From contig OZ248397.1 in the NCBI GenBank assembly GCA_965234475.1, positions 930,001 to 994,000 of the forward strand: a stretch of 64,000 bases of DNA, given 5' to 3'. The DNA is from Methylopumilus sp947499625. GTDB lineage: Bacteria; Pseudomonadota; Gammaproteobacteria; Burkholderiales; Methylophilaceae. Positions 53,851 to 63,485 of the stretch are shown in pieces. The notes under the pieces are model-generated. The model searched no databases. It saw nothing but the letters and a program-made list of their open reading frames with translations, and was not told the DNA's origin. Position 1 is the stretch's first letter. Each line of letters begins with the position of its first letter. The position numbers and the translations under genes are program-made.

Positions 53851-54231
53851 GTGACAACAAGTAACGCTAAAATATATCCCTTAGAAATTAAGCTTCATCA
53901 AACGTCTAAACTGTTAGAAATTAAATTTAATAATCTAACCGAATGCATGCTTTCATGCGAATTTCTTCGAGTATATTCTCCATCCGCTGAAGTAAGAGGT
54001 CACGGACCAGGGCAAGAAACACTTCAAATACATAAAGAAAATGTCGGCATAGAAAATATTGAGCCCATCGGTCAGTACGCTATTAAATTAACATTTTCAG
54101 ATGGTCATAATACAGGCATCTATTCATGGGATTATCTGTATGAGCTTGCTGCTACCTATGATGTGCTGTGGGAAGAGTATTTAAGAAAATTATCTATCGC
54201 AGGTATTCAAAGAACAAAAATAGATGTCTAA
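53851..54231 (+). CDS. DUF971 (gamma-butyrobetaine hydroxylase-like N-terminal) protein
   Basis: The 126-residue protein consists of a single domain with LEIKFNNLTECMLSCEFLRVYSPSAEVRGH and YAIKLTFSDGHNTGIYSWDYLYEL, typical of DUF971. The start is GTG at 53851. Function is unknown; such domains are suggested to bind metal or clusters, but the Cys content here (two) does not decide it. It overlaps ubiE by eight bases and regularly accompanies it in betaproteobacteria. Confidence 0.85.
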   Translation: MTTSNAKIYPLEIKLHQTSKLLEIKFNNLTECMLSCEFLRVYSPSAEVRGHGPGQETLQIHKENVGIENIEPIGQYAIKLTFSDGHNTGIYSWDYLYELAATYDVLWEEYLRKLSIAGIQRTKIDV

Positions 54232-54976
54232 TAAAAAAACACATTTTGGCTATAGTGAAATAGACGCAACGGAAAAAGCCAGTAAGGTAGCTTCTGTATT
54301 TCATTCGGTGGCATCAAATTATGATCTGATGAATGATCTGATGTCATTTGGTATGCATCATATTTGGAAAAAATTTCTTGTAAGCACTTCTAACGTAAAG
54401 AAGAATGCGCGCATTCTTGATATTGCTGGAGGAACAGCAGACTTGTCTATTCTGCTTGCAAAAAAAATAGGGGTGCAATCAGCTGATTTTAACGGGCAGA
54501 TGATACATTCTGATATTAATTTATCTATGCTAAATATTGGTCGTGATAAATTAATTGATCAAGGTATTTTTATACCTTCTATCTTATGCGATGCGGAATC
54601 ACTCCCTTTTCCTGATAACTATTTTGACTGTGTGACGATAGGTTTTGGCATTCGTAATATGACCGACAAAAAGAAGGCGTTAAAAGAAATTTACCGTGTC
54701 TTATGCCCTGGTGGAAAAATTTTAATTCTAGAATTTTCAAAAGTATGGAAGCCATTAAAGTTTTTTTACGATCAATTTTCTTTTAAGTTACTCCCAAAAT
54801 TAGGTAAGTTATTTGCTAAAGATGAATCAAGCTATCAATACCTCGTCGAATCTATAAGAATCCATCCCGACCAAGAATCATTAAAAACAATGATGGAAGA
54901 AGAATCTTTTTTAAAAGTAGAGTATCTGAATTTGTCTTCTGGTGTAGTTGCTATTCATATGGGATACAAGTTTTGA
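54224..54976 (+). CDS. ubiE: ubiquinone/menaquinone C-methyltransferase UbiE
   Basis: The 250-residue SAM methyltransferase adds the C-methyl of ubiquinone (and menaquinone where present). VFHSVASNYDLMNDLMSFGMHHIWK and DIAGGTADLSILLAKK (motif I) are the COQ5/UbiE signatures, with NYFDCVTIGFGIRN further on. It starts eight bases inside the DUF971 gene and overlaps the ubiJ start by four bases, so the four genes form one operon. Confidence 0.96.
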   Translation: MSNKKTHFGYSEIDATEKASKVASVFHSVASNYDLMNDLMSFGMHHIWKKFLVSTSNVKKNARILDIAGGTADLSILLAKKIGVQSADFNGQMIHSDINLSMLNIGRDKLIDQGIFIPSILCDAESLPFPDNYFDCVTIGFGIRNMTDKKKALKEIYRVLCPGGKILILEFSKVWKPLKFFYDQFSFKLLPKLGKLFAKDESSYQYLVESIRIHPDQESLKTMMEEESFLKVEYLNLSSGVVAIHMGYKF

Positions 54977-55533
54977 TCATTGACACAATTAAAAGAAAAC
55001 TCACTAACCATTTATTTCAACAAAATGAGTGGTTAAAAAAAGATCTTGCTAAGCATAAATTAAAATCTATTTTATTTAATGTAGGACCCATTCATTTCGC
55101 ATTAATAATTAATGATAGCGGCCTCCCAGAATATATAGATCAAATTAATACTTATGATGCGGAAATTAAATTATCTATATCGTCGGCAATCGAACTTATG
55201 CGTGGCAATAAAAAAGCTTATATTGAAATTAAAGGTGATATCGATTTTGCCTCAGCGATGAGTAGCTTATTAAAAGATGTTGAATGGGATTATGAAGATG
55301 ATCTAAGTGAGATTATTGGTGATATTCCAGCTTATCATCTCGTAAAACTTGGGAGAAAGGCAGCCACTGCAACGAAAGAAACATCATTTAATATTGCAGA
55401 CACTTTTAAAGAGTACTGGCTCGAAGAGAAGCCACTGATTGCTAAGAAAAGACTGGTAGAGCAATTTAATAATGAAGTTGACCGTTTAAGATTTGACGTG
55501 GATCGTTTAGAGTTTAGACTCAAAAAGCTATGA
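54973..55533 (+). CDS. ubiJ: ubiquinone biosynthesis accessory factor UbiJ (SCP2 domain)
   Basis: The 186 residues contain an SCP2-like lipid-binding fold (about 40-130) with the UbiJ-type segment GDIPAYHLVKLGRKA. A C-terminal coiled coil (about 155-186) follows, with EVDRLRFDVDRLEFRLKKL. It helps assemble the ubiquinone biosynthesis complex with UbiK; it has no known catalytic role. Assignment is supported by its place between ubiE and ubiB, with four-base overlaps on both sides. Confidence 0.9.
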   Translation: MIIDTIKRKLTNHLFQQNEWLKKDLAKHKLKSILFNVGPIHFALIINDSGLPEYIDQINTYDAEIKLSISSAIELMRGNKKAYIEIKGDIDFASAMSSLLKDVEWDYEDDLSEIIGDIPAYHLVKLGRKAATATKETSFNIADTFKEYWLEEKPLIAKKRLVEQFNNEVDRLRFDVDRLEFRLKKL

Positions 55534-57074
55534 AGTACTTTAGACTAATTTATATACTTTATATTCTTCTTAGGTACCGCCTTGAGGAATTCATCACATT
55601 TAATCGAAAACTTAATGTTCTTGCTTTTCTTATCTCGATAATATTTTTATTTAGATCAGCTAAAGAAAATAGAGGCACAAGACTTCGACTTGCGCTCGAA
55701 AATTTAGGTCCAATTTTCGTTAAGTTTGGTCAAATGATTTCCACTAGAAGGGATCTCATCCCTTTAGATATTGCAGATGAGCTAGCTAAACTTCAAGATC
55801 AAGTACCCCCTTTTCATTATAAGAATGTTGAAAAAATTATTACAGCTTCATATGGCATGTCCCCAGATAAAATTTTTCAAACATTTGATCCCTCACCCAC
55901 AGCAAGTGCATCGGTTGCCCAAGTTCATTTCGCAACTCTACATGACGGAAAACATGTTGCAGTTAAAATATTAAGACCTAATATTAAGCGCGTCATTAAT
56001 AATGATATTAATTTACTATATCTCATTGCCCATATGCTCGAGATGATCTGGTCTGATGGAAAACGATTAAGACCAAGAGAGGTAGTCGCTGAATTTTCAA
56101 AGCATGTTCAATGCGAATTAAACCTTATGTTAGATGCAGCAAATTGCAGTCGTTTAGGTGAGAACTTTAAAGATAAAAAATTACTTGTTGTCCCAGAAGT
56201 CTATTGGGATTTCTGTAATGAAGATGTGATGGTAATGGAAAGAATGTACGGCACACCTATCAGCCATGTTGAAACACTCCGCAAGAAAAAAATTGATATT
56301 AAGCAGCTCGCGCGTAATGGCGTAGAAATATTTTTTACTCAGGTATTTAGAGATAGTTTTTTTCATGCAGATATGCACCCTGGTAATATTCAGGTTGCCG
56401 ACGATGGCCGATATATTGCTATGGACTTTGGCATAATGGGGTCTCTTAGTGACAATGACAAAAATTATTTAGCTCGTAATTTTTTAGCCTTTTTTAAACG
56501 TGATTACCATGACGTAGCACTTGCTCATATTGAATCGGGGTGGGTACCTAAAAACACCTCATTGGATGAGTTTGAAAATGCAATACGTTCGGTATGTGAG
56601 CCTATTTTTAATAAGCCTTTGAAGGAAATATCCTTTGGCCGTCTTCTTATCAGGCTATTTCAAACATCTAGGCGATTTAATATGGAAATTCAGCCTCAAC
56701 TTACTATGCTTCAAAAAACACTTTTAAATGTCGAAGGCCTTGGTCGAAATCTAGATCCTGATTTAGACTTATGGAAAACAGCCGCCCCATTTTTGAAAAA
56801 ATATATGTCAGAACAAAAAGGCATTAAACATATTCTAAAGAGCTTAAAAAATGAATTACCTCATTGGCTTCATTTGACTCCACAATTGCCAAGACTTATC
56901 CATGAGCTGCTCGAACAAAAAAAATATGAACATAAAAATATAATTAACCAAGTAGATATTGATCGTTTATTACAACATCAGAAAAATCAGAATCGGTGGT
57001 TAAAAATCGCATTTACTTTAATTGGAATTACTTTGTTGGTAAATTTAACAGTCTTGTTTTATTTTATTAAATAA
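55530..57074 (+). CDS. ubiB: UbiB, ubiquinone biosynthesis atypical kinase/ATPase
   Basis: The 514 residues show the family's KFGQ motif (FVKFGQMIST, about 65-74) and the Ala-rich nucleotide loop ASASVAQVH. The catalytic segment FFHADMHPGNIQV and the DFG-like MDFGIMG follow. The C-terminal membrane helix is at about 490-512. It has ATPase activity needed for ubiquinone synthesis at the inner membrane. It closes the DUF971-ubiE-ubiJ-ubiB operon. Confidence 0.96.
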   Translation: MKYFRLIYILYILLRYRLEEFITFNRKLNVLAFLISIIFLFRSAKENRGTRLRLALENLGPIFVKFGQMISTRRDLIPLDIADELAKLQDQVPPFHYKNVEKIITASYGMSPDKIFQTFDPSPTASASVAQVHFATLHDGKHVAVKILRPNIKRVINNDINLLYLIAHMLEMIWSDGKRLRPREVVAEFSKHVQCELNLMLDAANCSRLGENFKDKKLLVVPEVYWDFCNEDVMVMERMYGTPISHVETLRKKKIDIKQLARNGVEIFFTQVFRDSFFHADMHPGNIQVADDGRYIAMDFGIMGSLSDNDKNYLARNFLAFFKRDYHDVALAHIESGWVPKNTSLDEFENAIRSVCEPIFNKPLKEISFGRLLIRLFQTSRRFNMEIQPQLTMLQKTLLNVEGLGRNLDPDLDLWKTAAPFLKKYMSEQKGIKHILKSLKNELPHWLHLTPQLPRLIHELLEQKKYEHKNIINQVDIDRLLQHQKNQNRWLKIAFTLIGITLLVNLTVLFYFIK

Positions 57075-57091
57075 ATTTAGGAAGTTTTAAT

Positions 57092-58522
57092 TTGCTTATT
57101 TGGTTCGTCTCTCTCTATCTTCTCGTCACAATTGGCATTGGTATTTTTGTATCTTCTCGAGTTAAAAATACTAATGACTATGCTGTTGCCGGTAGGAACC
57201 TACCTCTCCCTGTGGTAACTGCTACAGTTTTTGCAACATGGTTTGGTGCAGAGGCAATTTTTGGTGTGTCGTCTACCTTTGTTAAAGAAGGCTTAAATGG
57301 AGTTGTGGCTGACCCTTTTGGATCAAGTCTTTGTTTAATTATTGCTGGTATTTTCTTTTCCTCTAAATTATATAAATTAAATATCATTACTTTAGGAGAC
57401 TTTTATAGGGCCAGATACAATAGAACTATTGAGGTATTAACTACGATTGCCATCGTCATTTCATATTTGGGATGGGTTGCAGCACAGATTAAAGCGCTTG
57501 GATTAATATTTAACCTTATTACACATCAATTCATTAGCGAAGAACTAGGCATGGTTATTGGCATATTAATTGTGCTGACTTTCACTGTTTTTGGTGGCAT
57601 GTTATCTGTAGCGGTCCTAGATTTTATTCAAATGATCGTAGTTATTGGTGGGCTTCTTTATATTGCATATGCTATTTCTCTCTTAACAGGGGGCGTTATC
57701 CCAGTCATTGAGAGCGCCTCTATAAATCATAAGTTAGACTTTTTCCCAAAAGGCAATATTTGGACATGGATAACTTTTTTTGGCACATGGATCACTATGA
57801 TGCTGGGGTCAGTTCCTCAACAGGACGTTTTTCAACGCGTAACATCAGCTAAGTCAGCCAAAGTGGCCTTATACGGCTCAATACTTGGCGCTTCAATTTA
57901 TTTTATATTTACATTTGTACCAATGTTTATAGCATATTCCGCGACTTTAATTGATCCTGAATATTTTAATGGGCTCGTAAATACAAATTCACAGCATGTC
58001 TTGCCTATGCTTGTTCTTAACTATACACCCCTCTTCGCACAGGTAATATTCTTTGGGGCTGTTCTATCAGCAATAATGAGCTGCTCATCAGCAACCCTCC
58101 TAGCACCTTCTATTTCTTTTGCAGAAAATATTGTTAAAGCTTATTTCCCAAAAATCAGCGACAAAGATTTACTTAAAATTATGAGAATTACCCTTATTTG
58201 TTTTTCTGCTTTTGTCTTGCTATATGCCCTTAGTTCGAATCTCTCAATTTTTGGTATGGTGGAATCGGCCTATAAAATTACACTTGCAGGTGCTTTTGTG
58301 CCTCTCGTATTTGGCGCATTTTGGAAAAAAGCTAATAGCCAAGGTGCTCTAATGGCAATTATTGGCGGCATAGGATCATGGTTATTCGTAGAATTATTTT
58401 TAGGTGACAATGCGCTCATACCTGCTCAGCTAATTGGTTTGGGTAATAGTATTATTGGAATGATCGTAGGGTCTTTATTACCAAAGATTATCAAAAAGAC
58501 AAATAAGCTTAATAATAATTAA
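57092..58522 (+). CDS. sodium:solute symporter family transporter
   Basis: The 476-residue transporter has about 13 membrane helices. NDYAVAGRNLPLPVVTATVFATWFGAEAIFG near the start and GTWITMMLGSVPQQDVFQRV are typical of the SSS (PutP/PanF) family. The start is TTG at 57092. The family moves amino acids, vitamins or organic acids with sodium; the substrate cannot be predicted here. It lies between ubiB and the convergent mutM (four-base overlap of the 3' ends) and could use a sodium gradient in a freshwater or marine setting. Confidence 0.88.
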   Translation: MLIWFVSLYLLVTIGIGIFVSSRVKNTNDYAVAGRNLPLPVVTATVFATWFGAEAIFGVSSTFVKEGLNGVVADPFGSSLCLIIAGIFFSSKLYKLNIITLGDFYRARYNRTIEVLTTIAIVISYLGWVAAQIKALGLIFNLITHQFISEELGMVIGILIVLTFTVFGGMLSVAVLDFIQMIVVIGGLLYIAYAISLLTGGVIPVIESASINHKLDFFPKGNIWTWITFFGTWITMMLGSVPQQDVFQRVTSAKSAKVALYGSILGASIYFIFTFVPMFIAYSATLIDPEYFNGLVNTNSQHVLPMLVLNYTPLFAQVIFFGAVLSAIMSCSSATLLAPSISFAENIVKAYFPKISDKDLLKIMRITLICFSAFVLLYALSSNLSIFGMVESAYKITLAGAFVPLVFGAFWKKANSQGALMAIIGGIGSWLFVELFLGDNALIPAQLIGLGNSIIGMIVGSLLPKIIKKTNKLNNN

Positions 58523-59334
58523 CTCTGACACTTAATGCAGAAGAAACTTGAGCGCTGTCCAATTTTCTTATTTTCAATAATTGACCTGCACTTTCGGCAA
58601 GGCTTCCCTTTCATTCCATACACATTATAAGTTTGCTGAAAATAACCAGACTGTCCATTCACGTTATAAAAATCTTTAAGTGAACTTCCGCCTAATTCAA
58701 TCGCTTTTATTAATGTAGCCTTAATATATTTAACGATCTTTGCACATTCGTTAAGCGAAATATCTATACCTAATTTGCTGGGGAGTACTCCAGCTTTAAA
58801 TAATGATTCACTAGCATATATATTGCCAATGCCTACAACAATATGACTATCCATAATGATATTTTTAATAGGCGATTTTTTATCATGTACTTTTGAAAAT
58901 AAATAGTCTCCAGTGAATAAGCTTTCCAGTGGTTCTGGGCCTAATCTAGAAATTAAAAAATGATCATTGATATCTCCAACTATCCAGTGGATCGATCCAA
59001 ATCTTCTTGGGTCTGTATACCTTAAAATATTTTTTGAATTATGAAACGCAATATCAACATGATCATGCTTTTGAGGAGGTATCTCTTTATCTAAGATTTC
59101 AAGGCGTCCTGACATCCCCAGATGAATCATGAGAGAAGCTTTTTCAAATTTTATAATAATATATTTAGCACGTCTTTTTATATGGAGTATTTTTTGATTG
59201 GGAAGTGTTTTTTTTAAATGCGATGGAATTGGCCATCTTAAAGATGGATTTCTAACAATAATATTTGAAATAGATTTTTGAAGAATGGGCTTGAGACCCA
59301 TACAGGTAATCTCAACCTCTGGAAGTTCAGGCAT
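58519..59334 (-). CDS. mutM: formamidopyrimidine-DNA glycosylase
   Basis: The 271-residue bifunctional DNA repair enzyme removes 8-oxoguanine and formamidopyrimidines. The catalytic N-terminus is PELPEVE after Met, with P2 and E3. K58 is in the HIKRRAKYII segment, and the H2TH region follows. The C-terminal zinc finger CRKC...CIKC is complete. Length is normal. It shares its strand with the Gld-like ABC cluster. Confidence 0.97.
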   Translation of the reverse strand: MPELPEVEITCMGLKPILQKSISNIIVRNPSLRWPIPSHLKKTLPNQKILHIKRRAKYIIIKFEKASLMIHLGMSGRLEILDKEIPPQKHDHVDIAFHNSKNILRYTDPRRFGSIHWIVGDINDHFLISRLGPEPLESLFTGDYLFSKVHDKKSPIKNIIMDSHIVVGIGNIYASESLFKAGVLPSKLGIDISLNECAKIVKYIKATLIKAIELGGSSLKDFYNVNGQSGYFQQTYNVYGMKGKPCRKCRSIIENKKIGQRSSFFCIKCQS

Positions 59335-59342
59335 AAAAGAAT

Positions 59343-60230
59343 TTACTTTTTAGAATGTTCAATGGGGGGATTCATCATAGTAAATCCAATATCACTCCCA
59401 AAGTGGTAAAGTAAACCTTCATCGACTCTATATAGTTTCGTCTCTGGTGATTCTTGTACACGTAAAAAAGTAATCTTTTTTCCATCTATCGTATGGATAT
59501 CAAAACTCTTATGTGGAATCCTGGAATCAATAGAGGATTTTTCAACCGACTTTGCTGGATTTTTAACCCATGTCATATCAAACCATTCAACCATCTCATT
59601 TTGTTTGAGTTGACTACCCTCGTTAGCAGACCACTCGTTATTATTAAGCGTAACTTTTAATCTTTTAGATTGCCATTGTTCAAGACGAGAAAAATCGAAA
59701 TCTTTAATCTGCTCAGATTTGCTTAAGGGCAACTTATCAATGAGCTCAATAGGCTGCGTAGCAGCAGATTCGGAATAAGAACCGCTAATAAGATACACAT
59801 TGTCTTTATATAAAAGGTATTGATCTTCTGTTACAGAATTGTATGTACCAAAAATAAACTCTTCTTCTAACCCCTTATGAATCAATTTTAATTTCATAGT
59901 AGGTTTATCTAATCCATATTTAGCTAGATCGTTTGAAGGCAATTTTTCGCTGCTTGATGATGCTACGATTGAAATAATTTTCTGCACTGAAAATTGATCC
60001 GCTCTACCTTTTATAGGTTCAACCATATCCCATGACTCAGTAGATTTTTTAAAGATTACTGAAGCTCTAGATGGAAAATCTACCTTTATTGAATCAAAAT
60101 CGCTCAAATTAAAAGTGCTAATTGAAAATTGTTTTGTTTGCTTTATCTTTGCAGGCTTAAGCAATAAGAAAAGTGATATCGAGAAGACCATCACTAACAA
60201 GATAATATTAATTAACCAACGATTTTTCAT
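59343..60230 (-). CDS. DUF4340 domain protein, accessory of Gld-like ABC system
   Basis: The 295 residues have one N-terminal membrane helix (about 7-24) and a large periplasmic part with VDFPSRASVIFKKS and TEDQYLLYKDNVYLISGS, typical of DUF4340. Function is unknown. These proteins usually lie downstream of an ABC transporter with GldG-like subunits, as here. It is nine bases after the GldG-like gene and eight before mutM. Confidence 0.8.
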   Translation of the reverse strand: MKNRWLINIILLVMVFSISLFLLLKPAKIKQTKQFSISTFNLSDFDSIKVDFPSRASVIFKKSTESWDMVEPIKGRADQFSVQKIISIVASSSSEKLPSNDLAKYGLDKPTMKLKLIHKGLEEEFIFGTYNSVTEDQYLLYKDNVYLISGSYSESAATQPIELIDKLPLSKSEQIKDFDFSRLEQWQSKRLKVTLNNNEWSANEGSQLKQNEMVEWFDMTWVKNPAKSVEKSSIDSRIPHKSFDIHTIDGKKITFLRVQESPETKLYRVDEGLLYHFGSDIGFTMMNPPIEHSKK

Positions 60231-60239
60231 GCTTATAAA

Positions 60240-61625
60240 CTAAGCTTTTCTTCGTTTGAACCAAAACAATATACCTAAAACAAAAAAAACAATCGGTATG
60301 AAGTATTCAAAACTATGAAATACGGTCCAAGCAATAATGAATGAAATTTTGTTGTCAGGAATAGTGACGTTCACATCTTTTAAAGGCATTGGTTGTATTG
60401 AAATTAATTTATCATCACCTGATAACCAGTTAATCATGTTGATACCAAGATCTAAATTGCCACCATTTGTAATAAATGTATTAGATAAGAAATTACCATT
60501 ACCCACGACCACAACTCTTTGTCCTTTTTTTCCATAAACCCTTTGAAGTGCTACTGCTATATTAATCGGGCCAGGCTTGTCTTTACTTTTATCGAAAGTG
60601 GGTTTCTGATCTGTCATTACTTGAGTGGACTCCAGCCATCCATTAGGAGACACCTCTATTAATTTACTAACTTCCCAACCATTATCTAATGTGCCCTTAG
60701 CATTAACTTCGTGAGCATTAGAAAATCGAGTTCCTAGCATAAAGTTTTTAGTAATAGCATGCTCACCATAAGAAGAAGCAGAAGCAATATTTTCATTACC
60801 CCCTTCAACCTTCTCAGCCGGGTCTATGACTTGCCCGCTTGAAACAATTAGTCCAAGATAGGCAGCAATTTCATCTAAACCATGGAAGTTATTATCATCA
60901 AGAAGCCAAAGCAGATTTCCACCTGACTCTAAGAATTTTTTAATTTTTTTCGCTTCAATAGGAGAAATAATTTTTTGCGGGCTTGCAATCACTAACATTG
61001 AACCATTCAGAGGCACTTCTGATTCAACAGTTAAATTTAAATTCGCAAATTTTAATCCTTTAGACTCAAGTTGCTTACCAAATTCACCAACGTCGTTATT
61101 TTTAAGTCCAATTAAGTTTCTTTCGCCATGACCATCTAAATACATCACTGCCTGTTGGCTTGTTCTTGATAAGCGCATAAAAAGATTCGTCATCTCTTGC
61201 TCTGCAAAAGGAGGTTTAATGTGTTCGGATCTTTTTTGATATTCAACCACAACTTCGCCGTCTTCTTTAATGCCGTTTTCCTGTGCTAATTTTGGTTCTT
61301 TTATTGGGCTAATAAATTTAACATTTATATCAGATTTTGTTCTCTGATATCTCGCCATAAAATTAATGATGCCCTGCCTAAATGTATCACCGTTATTCAC
61401 GTCATCTTCTGAAGCAAAGACAGTTAATGTTATAGGGCCTTGCATTTGCTTCAATACATTAATACTTCCGGTTGTTAATGTATTTCTATTGGCTTGTGTT
61501 ATATCTTTAGAAAACTTGTATTGATTTGCAAGAAAGCCTAATAAAAATATTAAAGTAATGAATAAAACTACAAAAAAACTATTTTGTATAAGAATCTGTA
61601 ATCTTAATTTTGGATTAACTTTCAT
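60240..61625 (-). CDS. GldG-like ABC-associated membrane protein
   Basis: The 461 residues have an N-terminal helix (about 12-32), a long periplasmic domain with RLSRTSQQAVMYLDGHGE, and a C-terminal helix followed by a basic tail (KRRKA). This pattern matches the GldG/ABC-type uncharacterised transport family (PF09822). Its role with the permease is unknown. Gld proteins drive gliding in Bacteroidetes, but proteobacterial relatives are not linked to gliding. It follows the permease gene. Confidence 0.82.
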   Translation of the reverse strand: MKVNPKLRLQILIQNSFFVVLFITLIFLLGFLANQYKFSKDITQANRNTLTTGSINVLKQMQGPITLTVFASEDDVNNGDTFRQGIINFMARYQRTKSDINVKFISPIKEPKLAQENGIKEDGEVVVEYQKRSEHIKPPFAEQEMTNLFMRLSRTSQQAVMYLDGHGERNLIGLKNNDVGEFGKQLESKGLKFANLNLTVESEVPLNGSMLVIASPQKIISPIEAKKIKKFLESGGNLLWLLDDNNFHGLDEIAAYLGLIVSSGQVIDPAEKVEGGNENIASASSYGEHAITKNFMLGTRFSNAHEVNAKGTLDNGWEVSKLIEVSPNGWLESTQVMTDQKPTFDKSKDKPGPINIAVALQRVYGKKGQRVVVVGNGNFLSNTFITNGGNLDLGINMINWLSGDDKLISIQPMPLKDVNVTIPDNKISFIIAWTVFHSFEYFIPIVFFVLGILFWFKRRKA

Positions 61626-61627
61626 AA

Positions 61628-62386
61628 TTATCCGCGAAGCCTTTCTGCATCAAGACGTCTTATAGTTAATGTCAAAAATGTTGAAATGAATAAAAAGAAA
61701 TATATTAAATCTGCAGAATCAATCATTCCCCTTGAAAAGCTTTGAAAGTGTTTCATTAAGGATATGTATGCAAACCAATGATTAGGATCACTTGCAAACA
61801 TACTTTCAAGAAAAATTAAGGCAAATAATGAGATAAAACTTAAAATTGCAGCAATAATAGGCTGTTTTGTTAAGCTTGAAAAATAAATACCTAAAGCAGA
61901 AAAGCTACCTAAAAGAAGCCAAAGACCAAATGAATTTGCCATTAGATAGCCAAAATCTATATCCGACCAAATATTAAGTGTTATGAGCATCATAAAAATA
62001 TAAACAATAAGAATGCTTAAGAAAATAATCAATCCGACAAATTTACCTAAAACAATTTCAGTTAAAGAAATGGGTGCGCTAAATAAAAATGGCAATGTTT
62101 GATTGCGCCTCTCTTCACTAATAAGACGCATTGTCAAAAGAGGAACGGCGAAAAGCATAATATAGCGCGCTATGCCAAAAACTGTCTGGCCTACAAAAAT
62201 TGTAACCCCAACTCTTTCAGCAGGCCTCACTGCGCCTGACATCACTTCAAAATATTTATTTACTCCAGTGAGATAAAAATTACCAAGTAAAGCCATAAGA
62301 AGGGCCAATATAGTCCACCCCATTGGCGAAGCAAATAAACTTTTAAGCTCTTTTCTTGCAATGTTTAAAATCATATTAGCGCTCAC
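61628..62386 (-). CDS. ABC-2 type permease (GldF-like)
   Basis: The 252 residues have six membrane helices, with RKELKSLFASPMGWTILA at the start and RLISEERRNQTLPFLFSAPISLTEIVLGKF in the middle, as in ABC-2 permeases of the NosY/GldF type. It would pair with the ATPase gene 10 bases upstream. The substrate is unknown. Confidence 0.85.
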   Translation of the reverse strand: MSANMILNIARKELKSLFASPMGWTILALLMALLGNFYLTGVNKYFEVMSGAVRPAERVGVTIFVGQTVFGIARYIMLFAVPLLTMRLISEERRNQTLPFLFSAPISLTEIVLGKFVGLIIFLSILIVYIFMMLITLNIWSDIDFGYLMANSFGLWLLLGSFSALGIYFSSLTKQPIIAAILSFISLFALIFLESMFASDPNHWFAYISLMKHFQSFSRGMIDSADLIYFFLFISTFLTLTIRRLDAERLRG

Positions 62387-62396
62387 TCACATTCAT

Positions 62397-63329
62397 TTAA
62401 TTTGTTTGTTTCTTTTCAGTTAATTGTACAAAGACATCTTCAAGACTCGTTTGATCAGGGGCTATCTGAAAAAGCCCCCAGCGATTTTTTACAGATAACT
62501 TTATAATATCCTCTGCTGGGGATTGCTTATTTTTAAAGTGAATACGATACATTCGATCTTCTGCCTTTTCAACTTTAGTAACACCTTCAATATCTTTAAG
62601 TGCTGAGATTGTCGGTGCTTTTGCAAAGCCCACCATAAGCTTATTACCTTGTCGATGCTGTTTTAATTCATCAATTGATCCATGAAATACTAAATTGCCT
62701 TTATCAATAATTTGAACTCGGTCACATACCATTTCAACTTCAGGAAGAATATGCGTAGATAAAATTACACTATGTTTTTGACCTATTTCCCTAATAAGCG
62801 ATCTAATTTCTCTAATTTGAATCGGATCAAGACCTACCGTAGGTTCATCAAGAATCAAAACTAATGGATTATGAATAATTGCCTGAGCAATTGCTACGCG
62901 TTGCTGATAGCCATTAGATAAGTTTTCAATTAATCGCTTGCTCATATGGCTTAGTCCACATTTTTGTTTCGCAATTTCTACAGCTTTTTTAATGTGCTTA
63001 CTAGGTACCTTATGAAGACGGCCAGCAATAGTTAAAAATTCATCTACGGTAAATTCTTTATAAATAGGACGCATCTCAGGTAAATATCCTATTAATGCTT
63101 TTGCTTCCTTAGGATTTTCCATCATATCAATGCCACAAATCTTTACAGTACCGATCGAGGGAGCTAAATTTCCTGTAAGCATTCGCATCGTAGTAGACTT
63201 GCCAGCACCGTTAGGCCCCAGAAAGCCTAAAACCTCACCTTTTTCTAGTTGAAAACTTACATTTTTAACGGCCTCGCGACCCCCAAAAAGGCGCGTTAGC
63301 TCAATAGCTTCTAAGGTTAAATTTGACAT
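62397..63329 (-). CDS. ABC transporter ATPase (GldA/CcmA-like)
   Basis: The 310 residues carry Walker A GPNGAGKST, the signature region ENLSNGYQQRVAIAQAI (LSNGYQQR in place of LSGGQ, usual in this subfamily) and Walker B LVLILDEPTVGLD. A C-terminal extension of about 80 residues is typical of multidrug/Gld-type exporters. It is the first gene of a four-gene cluster ending in DUF4340, then mutM. The neighbouring TPR gene is divergent. Confidence 0.88.
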   Translation of the reverse strand: MSNLTLEAIELTRLFGGREAVKNVSFQLEKGEVLGFLGPNGAGKSTTMRMLTGNLAPSIGTVKICGIDMMENPKEAKALIGYLPEMRPIYKEFTVDEFLTIAGRLHKVPSKHIKKAVEIAKQKCGLSHMSKRLIENLSNGYQQRVAIAQAIIHNPLVLILDEPTVGLDPIQIREIRSLIREIGQKHSVILSTHILPEVEMVCDRVQIIDKGNLVFHGSIDELKQHRQGNKLMVGFAKAPTISALKDIEGVTKVEKAEDRMYRIHFKNKQSPAEDIIKLSVKNRWGLFQIAPDQTSLEDVFVQLTEKKQTN

Positions 63330-63485
63330 AGATGTTTTTTTGAATTTTTATTGAAAAAATGAATCATAGAATATAAATATTAAAATATCTAGTTTTGCTT
63401 TATTAAGCCCCAGATCATTGCTGAGAGGTAAATTATTAGTCAAATTAGTTTAAACTATTTAGAAAATCAATTCTCAGGAATCTTT

